Assembly: GCA_022711435.1 (NCBI GenBank)
Contig: JAKLFB010000020.1
Location: 36,047-100,046, forward strand
DNA length: 64,000 nt
Source of the DNA: Verrucomicrobiota bacterium
GTDB lineage: Bacteria; Verrucomicrobiota; Verrucomicrobiia; Limisphaerales; UBA1319
Direction: 5' to 3'
The notes below the pieces were generated by a model. It ran no database searches. It had not been told where the DNA came from and saw only the letters and a list, made by a program, of their open reading frames with translations. The first letter of the stretch is position 1; every line of letters starts with the position of its first letter. This document shows, in pieces, positions 1 to 9,595 of this stretch. The translations under genes were made by a program, and so were the position numbers.

Positions 1-130
1 AAGCGCGGAAGAATTTTGTCCTGTCGCGCCCGCGCAGCGGAGTGCGCAGACTTTCACCTTGTCACTGAAATCGACCGGGGGTCATACTCGACTCGAATGT
101 CGGTGAATAAAGAATATAGGCGTAATCATT

Positions 131-2209
131 ATGAAAAGAATGTTCGTTGACCTGGGTGGAAATCGGTCCGCAATGATTGGCGGGGCCTTGGGCTCGAGGA
201 GATTGGGGCGTTCGGGGACGGGCGCGCGTGGGCTATCGTGGCTGGCGGCGGCGCTGGTCCTGGCCAGCGTCTCGGTTCCGGCGCAGACATACCTGATCGA
301 TTTTGGGGGGGCGAACACGACCTTGAACGGGCCCGCCCCGGACGATCCGGCCAACTACTGGAACAATCTGCCTAATGCCACCGCGCAGACGGATACGGGC
401 GCGATGTCCAACTTGGTTTCGACGATCAACACGGCCAGCACCATCGATCTGGTCATGGTCCGGCGGTTCAACGGGGTCAACGAGAGCGGCACGCAGGCGT
501 CCACGATCTATCCCGCCGATGCCACCCGGGACTCGATGTTCGGCAACACCGGGAACCACAGCGGCCTCACCGATATCTACCCTTCCTTCAAGCTGACCGA
601 TCTGGATCCCGCGGCGAAGTACACGCTGACCTTTTACGCGTCCCGCATGAGCGCCAGCGATAACCGCGAAACCGGTTACACGGTCGTCGGCAGCAGCACC
701 AATTTCGTCGCTTTGGACGCCGCGAATAACGTCGATAACACGGTGTCGGTGGCAGATGTCGTTCCGGACGCGTCGGGCGCGATCGCGATCGACATCGGCC
801 CGACCGAGAACAACAACAACTCGGTGAAATACACCTACCTAGGGGTGCTGAGAATCGACGAGGTGGTGCCGCAGACGCCCCTCTCCTTCGTCAAGCAGCC
901 GGCCAGCCAGAGCGTCGTGCAGCTGAAGCCGGCGACGTTCACCTGCGAGGTCAGCGGATCGATGCCGCACATCTTCCAGTGGTACGAGAACGGGATCGTC
1001 ATTCCGGACGCGACACAGCCCAGCTACACGATCCCAGCGGCGGAATTGTGGATGAGCGGCTTCACTTACTCGGTGACAGTGAGCAACCTCCTCTACGGTG
1101 TCACGAGCACGAACGCGGTGCTGACAGTGCTGAGCGACAACAATCCTCCGGTGGCCCTGAAAGCGGCGAGCTACGGCGGGACGACCGTGCAGGTCAACTA
1201 CAACGAGCCGGTCGAGTACTGGACCGCCTGCAGCACCGACAATTACCGGATCAACGGCGGAGCCGTCGCGGCCTTGGCAGAGCTCAGCACCGACGGCCTG
1301 ACGGTGACGCTCACGCTGCCGGAGCCCCTCACCGGCGCGTTCACGGTCGTCATCAACAACGTGACGGATCTTGCGGGCAACGTCATCGCGCCGAACACGA
1401 GCCTGACCGGGGACGTGATCCCCTTTGAAGACCAGGAGCTGCTGTTCGATTTCGGCGACGGCGCCCAAACCACACAGATCGGCGCTGCGCCGGAGAACGA
1501 CCCCGAGAACCACTGGAACAACATCACCAGCGTGGGCACGTCCGATTCCGGGCAGCTGCTCAATGTCGTGTCCGTGCACGGCGTCCCGACGCCAGTCAGC
1601 CTGGTCATGATCCGGCGGTTCAGCGGCGCCAACAACAATGGGACCCTGGCTTCGACCTTGTTCCCGCAGAAGGCGACGCGGGACTCGCTCTACGGGCACA
1701 CCGAGCTCTGGAACGAAGTGACGGACATCTTCCCCAGCTTCAAGCTGACCGGGCTCAATCCGGCCCGGAAATACACCCTGACGATCTACGCCTCGCGCAT
1801 GGGGGTGAGCGATGTCCGGGAATGCCTTTACACCGTCGAGGGCGCAACGACGAACCTCGCCGTCCTGGACGCGTCGAACAACATCGACAAGACCGTCGCG
1901 GTCGAAGGCATAACGCCCAGCGCAGCGGGCGAGATCGTGATCAGCATGGCGCCCACCGAGAGAAACAACGAAGCCCATCACTTCACCTATCTGGGGGTGC
2001 TCCGGGTCTCGCCGTATACGGCGCCGTTGAAGTTCATGCAGCCGGTCATCGCCAACGGAAAAATCAAGCTGGAATGGACTGGGGAAGGCCAGCTGGAACG
2101 CGCTTCGTCCCTCGATGGGCAATGGACAACCATCGAGCCCGTGCCCACTTCGCCTTACGAGGAGGAGATCGTGGCGGGTGCCAGCCGGTTCTATCGGCTC
2201 AAACCGTAG
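131..2209 (+). CDS. Secreted repeat protein with two copies of an LLFDFG-type domain and Ig-like domains
   Basis: This is a 692-residue exported protein of unknown function. After a basic N-terminus a hydrophobic stretch (about residues 34-50, ending SVPAQT) looks like a signal peptide. Residues about 53-242 and 436-626 are two copies of the same domain: each opens with a (L/I)xDFG motif, then WNN, a (M/R)RF block, ATRDSxxG, FKLTxLxPAxKYTLTxYASRM and finally FTYLGVLR. Between them lie an Ig-like domain (about 243-335, FQWYENG and Y-V-VSN) and an SbsA-like Ig fold. The last 50 residues (EWTGEGQLE ... RFYRLKP) match a C-terminal motif I associate with exported verrucomicrobial proteins. The next gene carries two more copies of the domain, so the two probably act together, perhaps on polysaccharide; that role is inference. 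No catalytic motif was recognised. Confidence 0.8.
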   Translation: MKRMFVDLGGNRSAMIGGALGSRRLGRSGTGARGLSWLAAALVLASVSVPAQTYLIDFGGANTTLNGPAPDDPANYWNNLPNATAQTDTGAMSNLVSTINTASTIDLVMVRRFNGVNESGTQASTIYPADATRDSMFGNTGNHSGLTDIYPSFKLTDLDPAAKYTLTFYASRMSASDNRETGYTVVGSSTNFVALDAANNVDNTVSVADVVPDASGAIAIDIGPTENNNNSVKYTYLGVLRIDEVVPQTPLSFVKQPASQSVVQLKPATFTCEVSGSMPHIFQWYENGIVIPDATQPSYTIPAAELWMSGFTYSVTVSNLLYGVTSTNAVLTVLSDNNPPVALKAASYGGTTVQVNYNEPVEYWTACSTDNYRINGGAVAALAELSTDGLTVTLTLPEPLTGAFTVVINNVTDLAGNVIAPNTSLTGDVIPFEDQELLFDFGDGAQTTQIGAAPENDPENHWNNITSVGTSDSGQLLNVVSVHGVPTPVSLVMIRRFSGANNNGTLASTLFPQKATRDSLYGHTELWNEVTDIFPSFKLTGLNPARKYTLTIYASRMGVSDVRECLYTVEGATTNLAVLDASNNIDKTVAVEGITPSAAGEIVISMAPTERNNEAHHFTYLGVLRVSPYTAPLKFMQPVIANGKIKLEWTGEGQLERASSLDGQWTTIEPVPTSPYEEEIVAGASRFYRLKP

Positions 2210-2242
2210 CGGCATCCAGTCGTTGCCGGGTCTGAGATCATC

Positions 2243-2278
2243 GCTCACGAAAGCCGGGCCTTCCCGGCTTTCGTGAGC
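2243..2278. terminator. Long perfect hairpin between the two secreted-protein genes
   Basis: A 16-bp perfect stem (GCTCACGAAAGCCGGG and its complement) with a CCTT loop lies 34 bases after the first gene's stop and about 70 bases before the second gene's start. There is no clean T run right after it on either strand, only a loose TTTGTTTT on the + side, so it may be a terminator, a processing site or an mRNA-stabilising hairpin. Confidence 0.55.
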
Positions 2279-2348
2279 CGGTTTGTTTTGGAGCGAGGGC
2301 GAGCCGGGCCATGCCGTGAGCCGGCCTTGAATTGGAGAAAGAGTTCGA

Positions 2349-4874
2349 ATGATGGAACTGCAGAGTGCCAGACACATGGTTCGGGCCCTTATCGTGGGGC
2401 TGTTCCTGTCGGCCGGGCTGGGGGCTGGCGCCGTATTGGCGCAGAACCGGGTCCTCTTCATCGGCAACAGTTTTACCATCGGGAGCGGGGGCGGAGGCGT
2501 GCCGGGGATCTTCGACCGGTTGGCCCAAGCGGGCGGGCATCCGGATCCGGCCGTCCTCATGGCCGCAGCCGGTGGGAAGGATTTCCAGTACCACAGCCAG
2601 GATGCGGCCACGCAGACGGCGATCCAGTCGCAGCCGTGGACCCACGTCGTGCTGCAGAATTACAGCACCGAGCCCACCCACCTGGCCAGCGGGAGCGTGG
2701 CCGACCATTACACTTATGGGACGCTGCTCTACCGGCAGATCATGACCAACCACCCGCTGACGCGCGTGGTGCTGTTCGAGACGTGGTCGCGTGCGGCGGC
2801 GCACGCGCTGATCACGGGGGTCTCGACGCCAACCAGCTTTGCGAGCACGGCCGAGTTCCAGGCAGAGCTGCGAGCCAACTACCATGGTCTGGCGGACTCC
2901 TTGATCGCGGCGCATCCGGCGAATCCGCCCGTGGTGGTGGCGCCGGTGGGCACCGCGTGGGAGAACGCCGGGGGCCTGCTGCCCGCCTCGCATCCGATGT
3001 TCATCCCGCTGTTCGGCAGCGACAACTACCATGGCAGCAACAACGGCTATTATTTGGCGGCATGCGTCATCTACAGCGTCGTCTACGGCGTCAGCCCCCA
3101 CGGCCTGTCGTCTCACCCGCTGGTGTCGGGGCTGAACCTGGGGCTGAGCGTATCCCCCGCGATTCTCGAGGACGCCGCGTGGGAGACTGTGCGCGGATCG
3201 AGCGAGACGGGCGTGCAATCGCTCCTGTTCGACTTCGGCCCCGCCAGCGCGATGACCGATCGAGGCGCCGCTCCGAACGATCCCGCCTATTCCTGGAACA
3301 ACGTGACCGAAGCCGTGGGCGGATCGTCCGAGGGACGGCTGACGAACCTTGTGACCGCGCTCAACGCGCCCACGGGGATCGGCCTGGCGATGCTCAGCCG
3401 GTTCAACGGCGCCAGCCGGGCTGGAACGGCCCAGGCCGCCCGCTGGCCCGCAAACGCCTCGAGCGACTCCCTCTACGGGAACACCGAATGGTTCAACGGT
3501 TCGGCCGATGTCTTTCCGCGATTCAAGCTGACGGGCCTGGATCCGGCGCGGACCTATCGGTTCGAGTTTTACGCCTCGTGTCTGGGCGTGAACGACAACC
3601 GCGAGACCCTCTATGCCGTGACGGGATCGAGCTCGATTTCTGCGGCGCTGAATCCCGTGGACAACACCGATGGAACCGTCCAGGTGGATGGGATTACGCC
3701 GGACGCCTCGGGCGAGATCACGATCGGCGTGGCGCCCGGCCCCGGCAACGATAGCAGCCATCATTTCACTTACCTGGGAGCGATGCGCATGGATGCTCTG
3801 CCGCCGCAGGATCCGATCGTGTTTACGCTGCAGCCGCTCAGCCAGACCGTGCCCGAGCACATGCCGGCCTCGTTTGAGGCGGCGGTCGAGGGCTCGCGGC
3901 CTTACTTCGTGCAATGGTTCAGCAACGGGATCCCGATCCTCGACGCCCACGGGTTCACCTATGCGATCCCGGCGGCGGCCACGAACATGGACGGCGCGGT
4001 GTATTCGGTCCAGGTGAGCAACCTCGTCTTCCACGCGACCAGCAGCAACGCCGTCCTCCGGGTAACACCCTCCCAGGAGAATCCGGCGGGCGGGGCCTTG
4101 CTGTTCGACTTCGGCGGCGGGAGCATCACCGGCAAAGGACCGCCGCCCAACGACGATCCGATCAATGCATGGAACAACGTCACCTCCGCGGTGGGCGGCA
4201 CATCAACCGGCCGCCTGACGAATCTGGTCAACGCTGCCAACATGCCGACGACGATCGGGCTGGTCATGCTGAGCCGGTTCACCGGGGCCAATGAAAGCGG
4301 CGCCACCACCTGGGCGCTGCTGCCCCGCAATGCGACGCGGGATTCCCTCTTCGGCAACACGGAGAGCTGGGGCGGCTCCTCCGATGTCTTCCCGAGATTC
4401 AAGCTCACCGGTTTGGATCCGGCCGCCCGATACGATCTGACCTTTTACGCGTCGCGCACGGGCGCGGGCGACAATCGGGAGACCGGCTACACGGTCGCGG
4501 GCGCCAACACGGGTTTCGCGGCCTTGAACGCAGCCGACAACATCACCAACACGGCCCGTGTCACGGGGATCATCCCCAACGCCTCGCACGAGATCACCGT
4601 CAGCCTCGCCCCGACTCCCAAGAACAACAATCCGTATCACTTTACATATCTGGGTGTGCTGCGGCTGGACACGGTGTTCCCGGCGCCTCAGTTCGGGCCG
4701 CTGGCGGTCGCTGATGGGCGGGTGGCCTTCGAGTGGACCGGTGCGGGGCAATTGGAGTGGGCATCCGCCATCACAGGGCCATGGACACGGCTCGAGCCGG
4801 CGCCTTCGTCGCCGCACTCGGAGGAGATTGCGCCGGATCAGGACCGGTTTTTCCGGCTGGTCGCGGACCGGTGA
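2349..4874 (+). CDS. Secreted SGNH-hydrolase-like protein with two LLFDFG-type repeat domains
   Basis: The product is 841 residues. A signal peptide (about residues 10-32, ending AVLAQ) is followed at once by an SGNH-like block: LFIGNSFT holds the putative nucleophile Ser, and D-N-Y-H in '[14 protein letters not shown]' fits the DxxH catalytic pair. This suggests an esterase/deacetylase acting outside the cytoplasm, typically on acylated sugars. Residues about 291-480 and 584-773 are two copies of the domain that also occurs twice in the upstream gene, with an Ig-like segment (QWFSNGIPI ... VQVSNLVF) between them. The C-terminus ([11 protein letters not shown] ... RFFRLVADR) repeats the tail motif of the upstream protein. 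The start is the first ATG after a GGAGAAAG Shine-Dalgarno-like run. The hydrolase call rests on motifs only; substrate unknown. Confidence 0.78.
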   Translation: MMELQSARHMVRALIVGLFLSAGLGAGAVLAQNRVLFIGNSFTIGSGGGGVPGIFDRLAQAGGHPDPAVLMAAAGGKDFQYHSQDAATQTAIQSQPWTHVVLQNYSTEPTHLASGSVADHYTYGTLLYRQIMTNHPLTRVVLFETWSRAAAHALITGVSTPTSFASTAEFQAELRANYHGLADSLIAAHPANPPVVVAPVGTAWENAGGLLPASHPMFIPLFGSDNYHGSNNGYYLAACVIYSVVYGVSPHGLSSHPLVSGLNLGLSVSPAILEDAAWETVRGSSETGVQSLLFDFGPASAMTDRGAAPNDPAYSWNNVTEAVGGSSEGRLTNLVTALNAPTGIGLAMLSRFNGASRAGTAQAARWPANASSDSLYGNTEWFNGSADVFPRFKLTGLDPARTYRFEFYASCLGVNDNRETLYAVTGSSSISAALNPVDNTDGTVQVDGITPDASGEITIGVAPGPGNDSSHHFTYLGAMRMDALPPQDPIVFTLQPLSQTVPEHMPASFEAAVEGSRPYFVQWFSNGIPILDAHGFTYAIPAAATNMDGAVYSVQVSNLVFHATSSNAVLRVTPSQENPAGGALLFDFGGGSITGKGPPPNDDPINAWNNVTSAVGGTSTGRLTNLVNAANMPTTIGLVMLSRFTGANESGATTWALLPRNATRDSLFGNTESWGGSSDVFPRFKLTGLDPAARYDLTFYASRTGAGDNRETGYTVAGANTGFAALNAADNITNTARVTGIIPNASHEITVSLAPTPKNNNPYHFTYLGVLRLDTVFPAPQFGPLAVADGRVAFEWTGAGQLEWASAITGPWTRLEPAPSSPHSEEIAPDQDRFFRLVADR

Positions 4875-5022
4875 GGGGCTGGCCCCCGCTCGATCCTCGC
4901 GGGGGGAGGGAAATAAGAGGAGTTGTGTCTCGTCGTGCGCCAAAAGTGACTGTTACCCGGGAGGGGCCGACTGCGGCTTTTTCGCTCTTGATTGGAGTGT
5001 CGATTCCCGTCAAATATCAGCC

Positions 5023-6594
5023 ATGAACATCCACTCCCTTTGGATCGGCTGGCTGCTGGCTGGAAGCGGGGTTTCCATGGTGGCAGGGGAGGCGGCCCCT
5101 TCTGCGGGAGCGGCGGCTTCCAGCACAGCGCGGCTGGTGATCCGGGCGGGGGCTGGCCAGGAGAAGATCAGCCGGCATATCTACGGGCATTTTGCCGAGC
5201 ATCTCGGGCGGTGCATCTACGAGGGGATCTGGGTGGGGCAGGAGAGCCCGATTCCGAACACGCGGGGGATCCGGAACGACGTGGTGGCGGCGCTCAAGGA
5301 GATCGGGATTCCGGTGTTGCGATGGCCGGGCGGCTGTTTTGCCGACGAGTATCACTGGAAGGACGGGATCGGGTCGCGGGCGGGGCGGCCGTCGATGATC
5401 AACACCCACTGGGGCGGGGTGGTCGAGAACAACCATTTTGGGACGCACGAGTTTCTCGACTTATGCGGCCAGCTCGGGTGCGAGCCTTATATTTGCGGCA
5501 ACGTCGGGAGCGGGACCGTTCGGGAGATGCAGGAGTGGGTCGAGTACATCACGTTTGACGGGCAGAGCCCAATGGCGAACCTGCGCCGGGAGAACGGACG
5601 GGATCAGCCCTGGAAGCTGACGTATTTCGGCGTGGGGAACGAGAACTGGGGATGCGGCGGGCACATGACGCCCGAGTATTATGCGGACCAGTATCGGCGC
5701 TATGCCACCTATGTGCGGAACTTCGGCGGGAACCGGATCTCGAAGATCGCATGTGGGCCCAGCGGCGGGGATTACCGGTGGACGGAGGTGCTGATGCAGC
5801 AGGCGGGGCGCCAGATGTGGGGGCTGGCCCTGCATTACTACTGCGGCTCCGGCCGGAACTCGAGGTCAGCGACCTGGTTCGACGAGGCGGACTGGTTTCA
5901 TCAGCTCCGGAGCGCGCTGCGGATCGAGGAGCTCATCGTCAAGCATGCCGAGGTGATGGACCGATTCGATCCGCAGAAGCGGGTGGCGCTGATCGTCGAC
6001 GAATGGGGGGCATGGCACGCGGTCGAGCCAGGGACGAATCCGGGCTTTCTCTATCAGCAGAACACGCTGCGGGACGCGCTGGTGGCGGGGGTGACGCTCA
6101 ATATCTTCAACCAGCACTGCAACCGGGTGAAGATGGCGAACATCGCGCAGACGATCAACGTGCTGCAGGCGATGATTCTCACGCGGGGCGCGGAGATGAT
6201 TCGGACGCCGACGCATCATGTGTTCGCGATGTTTCGGCCGCATCATGACGCCACCCTGGTGCCGATTGAGCTTGAGGCGGGCGAGTATCGGCTGGGGGCG
6301 GAGGCGATCCCGGCCGTGAGCGCGTCGGCGTCGCGCGATGCCCAGGGCCGCGTGCACATCACGCTCTGCCATCTGAACCCGAACTCGCCCGTCACCGTGA
6401 GCGCCAGGTTCGAGGGCGCGCGGGTGAGCCGGGTGCGCGGGCAGGTGCTCACCGCCCCCTCGATCACGTCCCACAACACCTTCGAGCAGCCCGACGCGGT
6501 TCGGCCCGCGGCATTCGACGGGGCGCGCCTGGCGGGAGACAGACTCGAGGTGGTGCTGCCGCCCAAGTCGGTGGTCGCTCTCGAGCTCGAGTAG
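5023..6594 (+). CDS. Secreted GH51 family alpha-L-arabinofuranosidase
   Basis: A 523-residue glycoside hydrolase that should release terminal L-arabinofuranose from arabinan or arabinoxylan. The chosen ATG (5023) gives a signal peptide (hydrophobic core about residues 7-22, then AGEAAPS). The GH51 signature is clear: '[20 protein letters not shown]' near the N-terminus, '[19 protein letters not shown]', acid/base Glu207 in [11 protein letters not shown], and nucleophile Glu327 in IVDEWGAWH. The C-terminal beta-sandwich (about 430-523) ends in [14 protein letters not shown]. Length matches the family. It lies between the secreted repeat proteins and a symporter in the same direction, fitting an arabinoside-use locus. 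No regulator is encoded nearby. Confidence 0.93.
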   Translation: MNIHSLWIGWLLAGSGVSMVAGEAAPSAGAAASSTARLVIRAGAGQEKISRHIYGHFAEHLGRCIYEGIWVGQESPIPNTRGIRNDVVAALKEIGIPVLRWPGGCFADEYHWKDGIGSRAGRPSMINTHWGGVVENNHFGTHEFLDLCGQLGCEPYICGNVGSGTVREMQEWVEYITFDGQSPMANLRRENGRDQPWKLTYFGVGNENWGCGGHMTPEYYADQYRRYATYVRNFGGNRISKIACGPSGGDYRWTEVLMQQAGRQMWGLALHYYCGSGRNSRSATWFDEADWFHQLRSALRIEELIVKHAEVMDRFDPQKRVALIVDEWGAWHAVEPGTNPGFLYQQNTLRDALVAGVTLNIFNQHCNRVKMANIAQTINVLQAMILTRGAEMIRTPTHHVFAMFRPHHDATLVPIELEAGEYRLGAEAIPAVSASASRDAQGRVHITLCHLNPNSPVTVSARFEGARVSRVRGQVLTAPSITSHNTFEQPDAVRPAAFDGARLAGDRLEVVLPPKSVVALELE

Positions 6595-6663
6595 AATTTG
6601 CCGGGACTCGCGAATCCAGACGGATACAGCACGACGCATATCGCATACGAACCCATCAAGATC

Positions 6664-8490
6664 ATGAACCACATGTTCCCCATTCTGGCGGCGGCGGAGC
6701 CGGCGAAGGCCGGCCTTTTCACGGGGCTGGACTGGATCATCATTGCAGCGTATTTCGGCATTTTGCTCGGGATCACCTGGTGGTCCATCCGGCGGAGCAA
6801 GGATACGGCGGACGACTATTTCTTAGCCGGCCGGCATCTGACGTGGTGGATCATCGGGGCCTCGATCTTCGCGTCGAACATCGGCTCGGAGCATCTGGTG
6901 GGGCTGGCGGGCTCAGGGTGCACCGACGGGGTGGCGATGGCGCATTACGAACTGCACGCGTGGTGTCTGCTGGTGCTGGCGTGGGTGCTGGTGCCGTTTT
7001 ACATGCGGTCGATGGTCTACACCATGCCGGAGTTTCTGGAGAAGCGGTTTTCCGCAACGGCGCGCTGGGTGCTGTCGGTCATCTCGCTGGTGACGTATGT
7101 GCTGACGAAGATTGCGGTGGGGATATTCGCGGGGGGGGTGGTGTTCGGGGTGCTGCTGCCGGAGATGAAGCTGGACTTGGGTTTCGCGACGTTGAATAGC
7201 TTCTGGATCGGGTCGGTGGCGGTGGTGGTGCTGACAGGGCTGTACACGGTGGCGGGGGGAATGCGGGCGGTGGCCTACACAGAGGCATTGCAGACGCTGG
7301 TGCTGGTGTTCGGATCGATCCTGCTGACCGTGTTCGGCCTGATCAAGCTGGGGGGGTGGGGCGAGCTCCGGAACGTCTTGGGCTCGGAGATGTTCAACCT
7401 GTGGAAACCGCTCATTCCGCAGGGCGTCGAAGGCACGTGGGCGCCGGTGAAGGAGGCGGGGAGGATGGCGTGGTATTTCAATGGCAACTATCCGTGGCTG
7501 GGGATGCTGTTCTGCGCGCCGATTATCGGGCTGTGGTATTGGTGCACGGACCAGTACATCGTGCAGCGCGCGCTGGGGGCGCCGAACGAGCAGCAGGCGC
7601 GGCGGGGGACGATCTTTGCGGCTTTTCTCAAGCTGCTGCCGGTGTTCATTTTTATCATCCCGGGCATGATCTGTTTTGCGCTGGCGATTTCGGGAAAAGT
7701 GCCGGCGTTTCAGGGCCTGGCGGTTCAGGAGGGGGGGAAGTGGGTGGCGAATCGCGAGGAATGCCAGGCGGCGTTTCCGCTGATGGTGGCGCACGTGTTG
7801 CCGTCGGGCTTGCGGGGGATCGTGGTGGCGGGCCTGCTGGCGGCGTTGATGAGCTCGCTGGCGGGCGTGTTCAACGCCAGCTCGACGCTCTTCACAATGG
7901 ATTTCTATCAGAAGCTGCGTCCGCGGGCCTCGCAGCATCAGCTGGTCTGGATGGGCCGGATCGCCACCACGGTGATGGTGTTGATCGGGCTGCTATGGAT
8001 TCCGGTGATCCAGGGCGCTAAGGGGCTGTATCATTACCTGCAATCGGTCCAGGGATACCTGGCGCCGCCGATCTTCGTTGTCTTTTTCCTGGGGGTGTTC
8101 ATGAAGCGGCTCAACGCGCGGGGGTGTCTGGCGGCTCTGATCGTGGGGTTCGGGCTGGGGATGTTCCGGCTGGCGGTGGACACGCCGGTGATGCTGCCGC
8201 TGGCGGGCTATGAGAACGGCTATACAGCGGGCTCTTTTTGGTGGATCGTCAATAACATTTATTTCCAGTACTTCAGCCTCCTGATTTTCGTGGTGTGCAT
8301 CGCGGTGATGGTCGGGGTGAGCTACCTGTCGCCGGTGCCGGAAGAGGCGCGAATCAAGGGGCTGACTTTCGCCACCACGACGGACGAGCAGCGGGCGCAG
8401 TCGCGTTCGAGCTGGACCGGCCGCGATGTGCTGGCTTCCGCAGCGGTTCTGGTTCTGATCCTCCTGGCGTATCTTTACTTCCGGGGCTGA
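6664..8490 (+). CDS. Sodium:solute symporter (SSS family, SGLT-like)
   Basis: A 608-residue inner-membrane transporter with about 13-14 hydrophobic segments. The N-terminal block is typical of SSS proteins: 'GITWWSIRRSKDTADDYFLAGRHLTWWIIGASIFASNIGSEHLVGLAGSG' (residue runs shown only for recognition: DDYFLAGR and SNIGSEH). Also present are TVAGGMRAVAYTEALQ, and VAGLLAALMSSLAGVFNASSTLFTMD (key residues SSLAG, NASSTLFTMD), which in this family line the Na+ and substrate sites. It begins 69 bases after the GH51 stop and most likely imports the sugar that enzyme releases; the exact sugar is inferred. I chose ATG 6664 over the TTG at 6598 because the earlier frame has no membrane or family similarity. 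Confidence 0.92.
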   Translation: MNHMFPILAAAEPAKAGLFTGLDWIIIAAYFGILLGITWWSIRRSKDTADDYFLAGRHLTWWIIGASIFASNIGSEHLVGLAGSGCTDGVAMAHYELHAWCLLVLAWVLVPFYMRSMVYTMPEFLEKRFSATARWVLSVISLVTYVLTKIAVGIFAGGVVFGVLLPEMKLDLGFATLNSFWIGSVAVVVLTGLYTVAGGMRAVAYTEALQTLVLVFGSILLTVFGLIKLGGWGELRNVLGSEMFNLWKPLIPQGVEGTWAPVKEAGRMAWYFNGNYPWLGMLFCAPIIGLWYWCTDQYIVQRALGAPNEQQARRGTIFAAFLKLLPVFIFIIPGMICFALAISGKVPAFQGLAVQEGGKWVANREECQAAFPLMVAHVLPSGLRGIVVAGLLAALMSSLAGVFNASSTLFTMDFYQKLRPRASQHQLVWMGRIATTVMVLIGLLWIPVIQGAKGLYHYLQSVQGYLAPPIFVVFFLGVFMKRLNARGCLAALIVGFGLGMFRLAVDTPVMLPLAGYENGYTAGSFWWIVNNIYFQYFSLLIFVVCIAVMVGVSYLSPVPEEARIKGLTFATTTDEQRAQSRSSWTGRDVLASAAVLVLILLAYLYFRG

Positions 8491-8517
8491 GGGACGAGCT
8501 GGCCGCGGGGAAAAAGA

Positions 8518-8655
8518 CTACACGAGTGCCGCCTTGCGTTCGCTGAGCCAGTCCACAGCCTCATCGAGGCTGTTCAACGGTCCGAGAATCGTCCGCTGGT
8601 TGAAACCGGCTCCCGGTGTATAGAGAGGCCGAGGCGGTGTGGATTTACTCGGCAT
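8518..8655 (-). CDS. Small ORF, 45 residues, overlapping the upstream antitoxin-like fragment
   Basis: This frame starts with an ATG whose bases overlap the stop of the upstream antitoxin-like remnant (ATGCCGAGTAA), as in translationally coupled pairs. The product reads like real protein (LYTPGAGFNQRTIL, then GPLNSLDEAVDWLSERKAALV) with a helical, acidic C-terminal half. I do not recognise a family. It could be a small partner of the upstream gene or the 3' end of a longer gene cut down by deletion. It is the last frame before the convergent symporter gene ends. Confidence 0.4.
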   Translation of the reverse strand: MPSKSTPPRPLYTPGAGFNQRTILGPLNSLDEAVDWLSERKAALV

Positions 8656-8875
8656 ACGCTTGGGCCGCGAGGCTGGCTTCTCTCCGTTTGCCTTCGCGCA
8701 GCAAGTCCAAAGGCCGCCGGCCCTCGAGGCTCGGTTTCTCCTGCAAAAAGAACAAAATCTTCGCCCAAGTGTCGAGCCGCTCGTCCTGGTTCAGGATTTC
8801 GAGCACATCTTCCAGCCCGTCCAGCACCTGCCCGTGCTCATTTTGGATTTACCAGGTTGTCAACCTTGTAAACCA
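8645..8875 (-). pseudogene. Frameshifted antitoxin-like gene (MbcA/Xre C-terminal-domain type)
   Basis: Two adjacent frames join into one plausible protein. The first starts at ATG 8875 behind a strong purine-rich site (GAAAGAAGGGG) and reads MVYKVDNLVNPK before a stop. A one-base shift continues as EHGQVLDGLEDVLEILN, then WAKILFFLQEKPSLEGRRPLDLLREG and ends AAQAYAE. The W..(x)..L.GRRPLDLLREG..V..A..Y.E pattern resembles the toxin-binding C-terminal domain of short Xre/MbcA/ParS-type antitoxins. The shift lies in the CCAAAATGAG stretch. It follows the TAC operon on the same strand. Either a frameshift relic, or a gene starting at the internal GTG (8827). Family call by pattern only. Confidence 0.45.
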
Positions 8876-9132
8876 TTCATCCCCTTCTTTCTTCTTCCGG
8901 TTTTGCCGGCGGCGGCCACGCACCGGCTTCTGACGACGTGCGCAGCAGTGGCGACGCCGGCGATGTCGTTATTGCGGCCGTTGGAAATCAGAAATCCGGT
9001 GCCGGAACCGCTGGGGGTGGAGATACGGACGACGTGCGGTTGCATGAGTTCGACGGCCTGTGCCCACTGGATTTGGGTTGCGGCAGGAGCGGGTGGAGGG
9101 GGAGCGGATGGAACAAGACTGGAGTGTTGCAT
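8860..9132 (-). pseudogene. Truncated trypsin-like (S1-type) serine protease, fourth frame of the TAC operon
   Basis: The ATG at 9132 lies one base after the stop of the SecB-like gene (TGA-C-ATG), so it belongs to the same operon. About 90 residues remain. After a Pro-rich leader come VELMQPHVVRISTPSGSGTGF and GVATAAHVV, the N-terminal strand and catalytic-His block (TAAH) of trypsin-like/HtrA-like proteases. Immediately after AAHVV the homology stops and the frame runs into low-complexity basic residues, so the Asp and Ser parts of the triad are missing. A deletion that fused the 5' third of a protease gene to the leader of the next gene explains this. Confidence 0.55.
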
Positions 9133-9133
9133 G

Positions 9134-9595
9134 TCAGGTTTGCGGCTTCTCAATGGTCTCGGATGCTCTCGGTGCCGGCGCCGCAGGCGCATCCGGGATG
9201 AATGACACCGAGGGCAGCACCTGCGGCGGAAACGGGCCCCGCGCAGTCAGGTCCCGTGCCATCTCCCGGGCCACTCCGTAAAGCATGCTTGGCCCATTGG
9301 TCCGGACCACTGCTTCCAACTTCTCTTCCGGCTGCTCTGGCCCAACCCAGCAGATCACACCGATCAGGTTCAGACAGAAAGAATACGGCGAGTTGGCCTC
9401 CAGCCCGGGTTGCAGCTTGATGTTCAGACTAACCTGCCACCGGCGTGGCTTGTCCTTGATCACCTGCACCCCCGTGCCAACCTCCAGGTCTGTTTCCTGG
9501 AATTTTGTTTCCTTGTCGGCCTTGTACTGCGGGTTCGCCTGGCAGTTCAGGTCCGTCAGGAAGTAGCTTTCAAGTTGCAGTGGTGCGAGTTTCAT
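9134..9595 (-). CDS. SecB-like chaperone of a toxin-antitoxin-chaperone (TAC) system
   Basis: A 153-residue protein with the SecB fold signature. It begins MKLAPLQLESYFLTDLNCQAN, has the alternating strands VSLNIKLQPG and YSFCLNLIGVI, and carries a C-terminal helix block that reads almost as a SecB consensus (GPSMLYGVAREMARDLTARG, then PFPPQVLPSVSF). The acidic/Pro tail is also SecB-like. It is the third gene of a three-gene chain with ATGA overlaps (toxin 10338-10685, antitoxin 9592-10341). In known TAC modules such as Mycobacterium tuberculosis Rv1955-1957 a SecB-like chaperone folds and protects the antitoxin; I infer the same here. It is not likely to be the general SecB, given this setting. 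Confidence 0.82.
   Translation of the reverse strand: MKLAPLQLESYFLTDLNCQANPQYKADKETKFQETDLEVGTGVQVIKDKPRRWQVSLNIKLQPGLEANSPYSFCLNLIGVICWVGPEQPEEKLEAVVRTNGPSMLYGVAREMARDLTARGPFPPQVLPSVSFIPDAPAAPAPRASETIEKPQT

Noticed and set aside
839..4034. Long - strand open frames across the two secreted-protein genes
   Set aside because: Arg/His/Pro-rich antisense text; the + strand frames have signal peptides and repeated domains.
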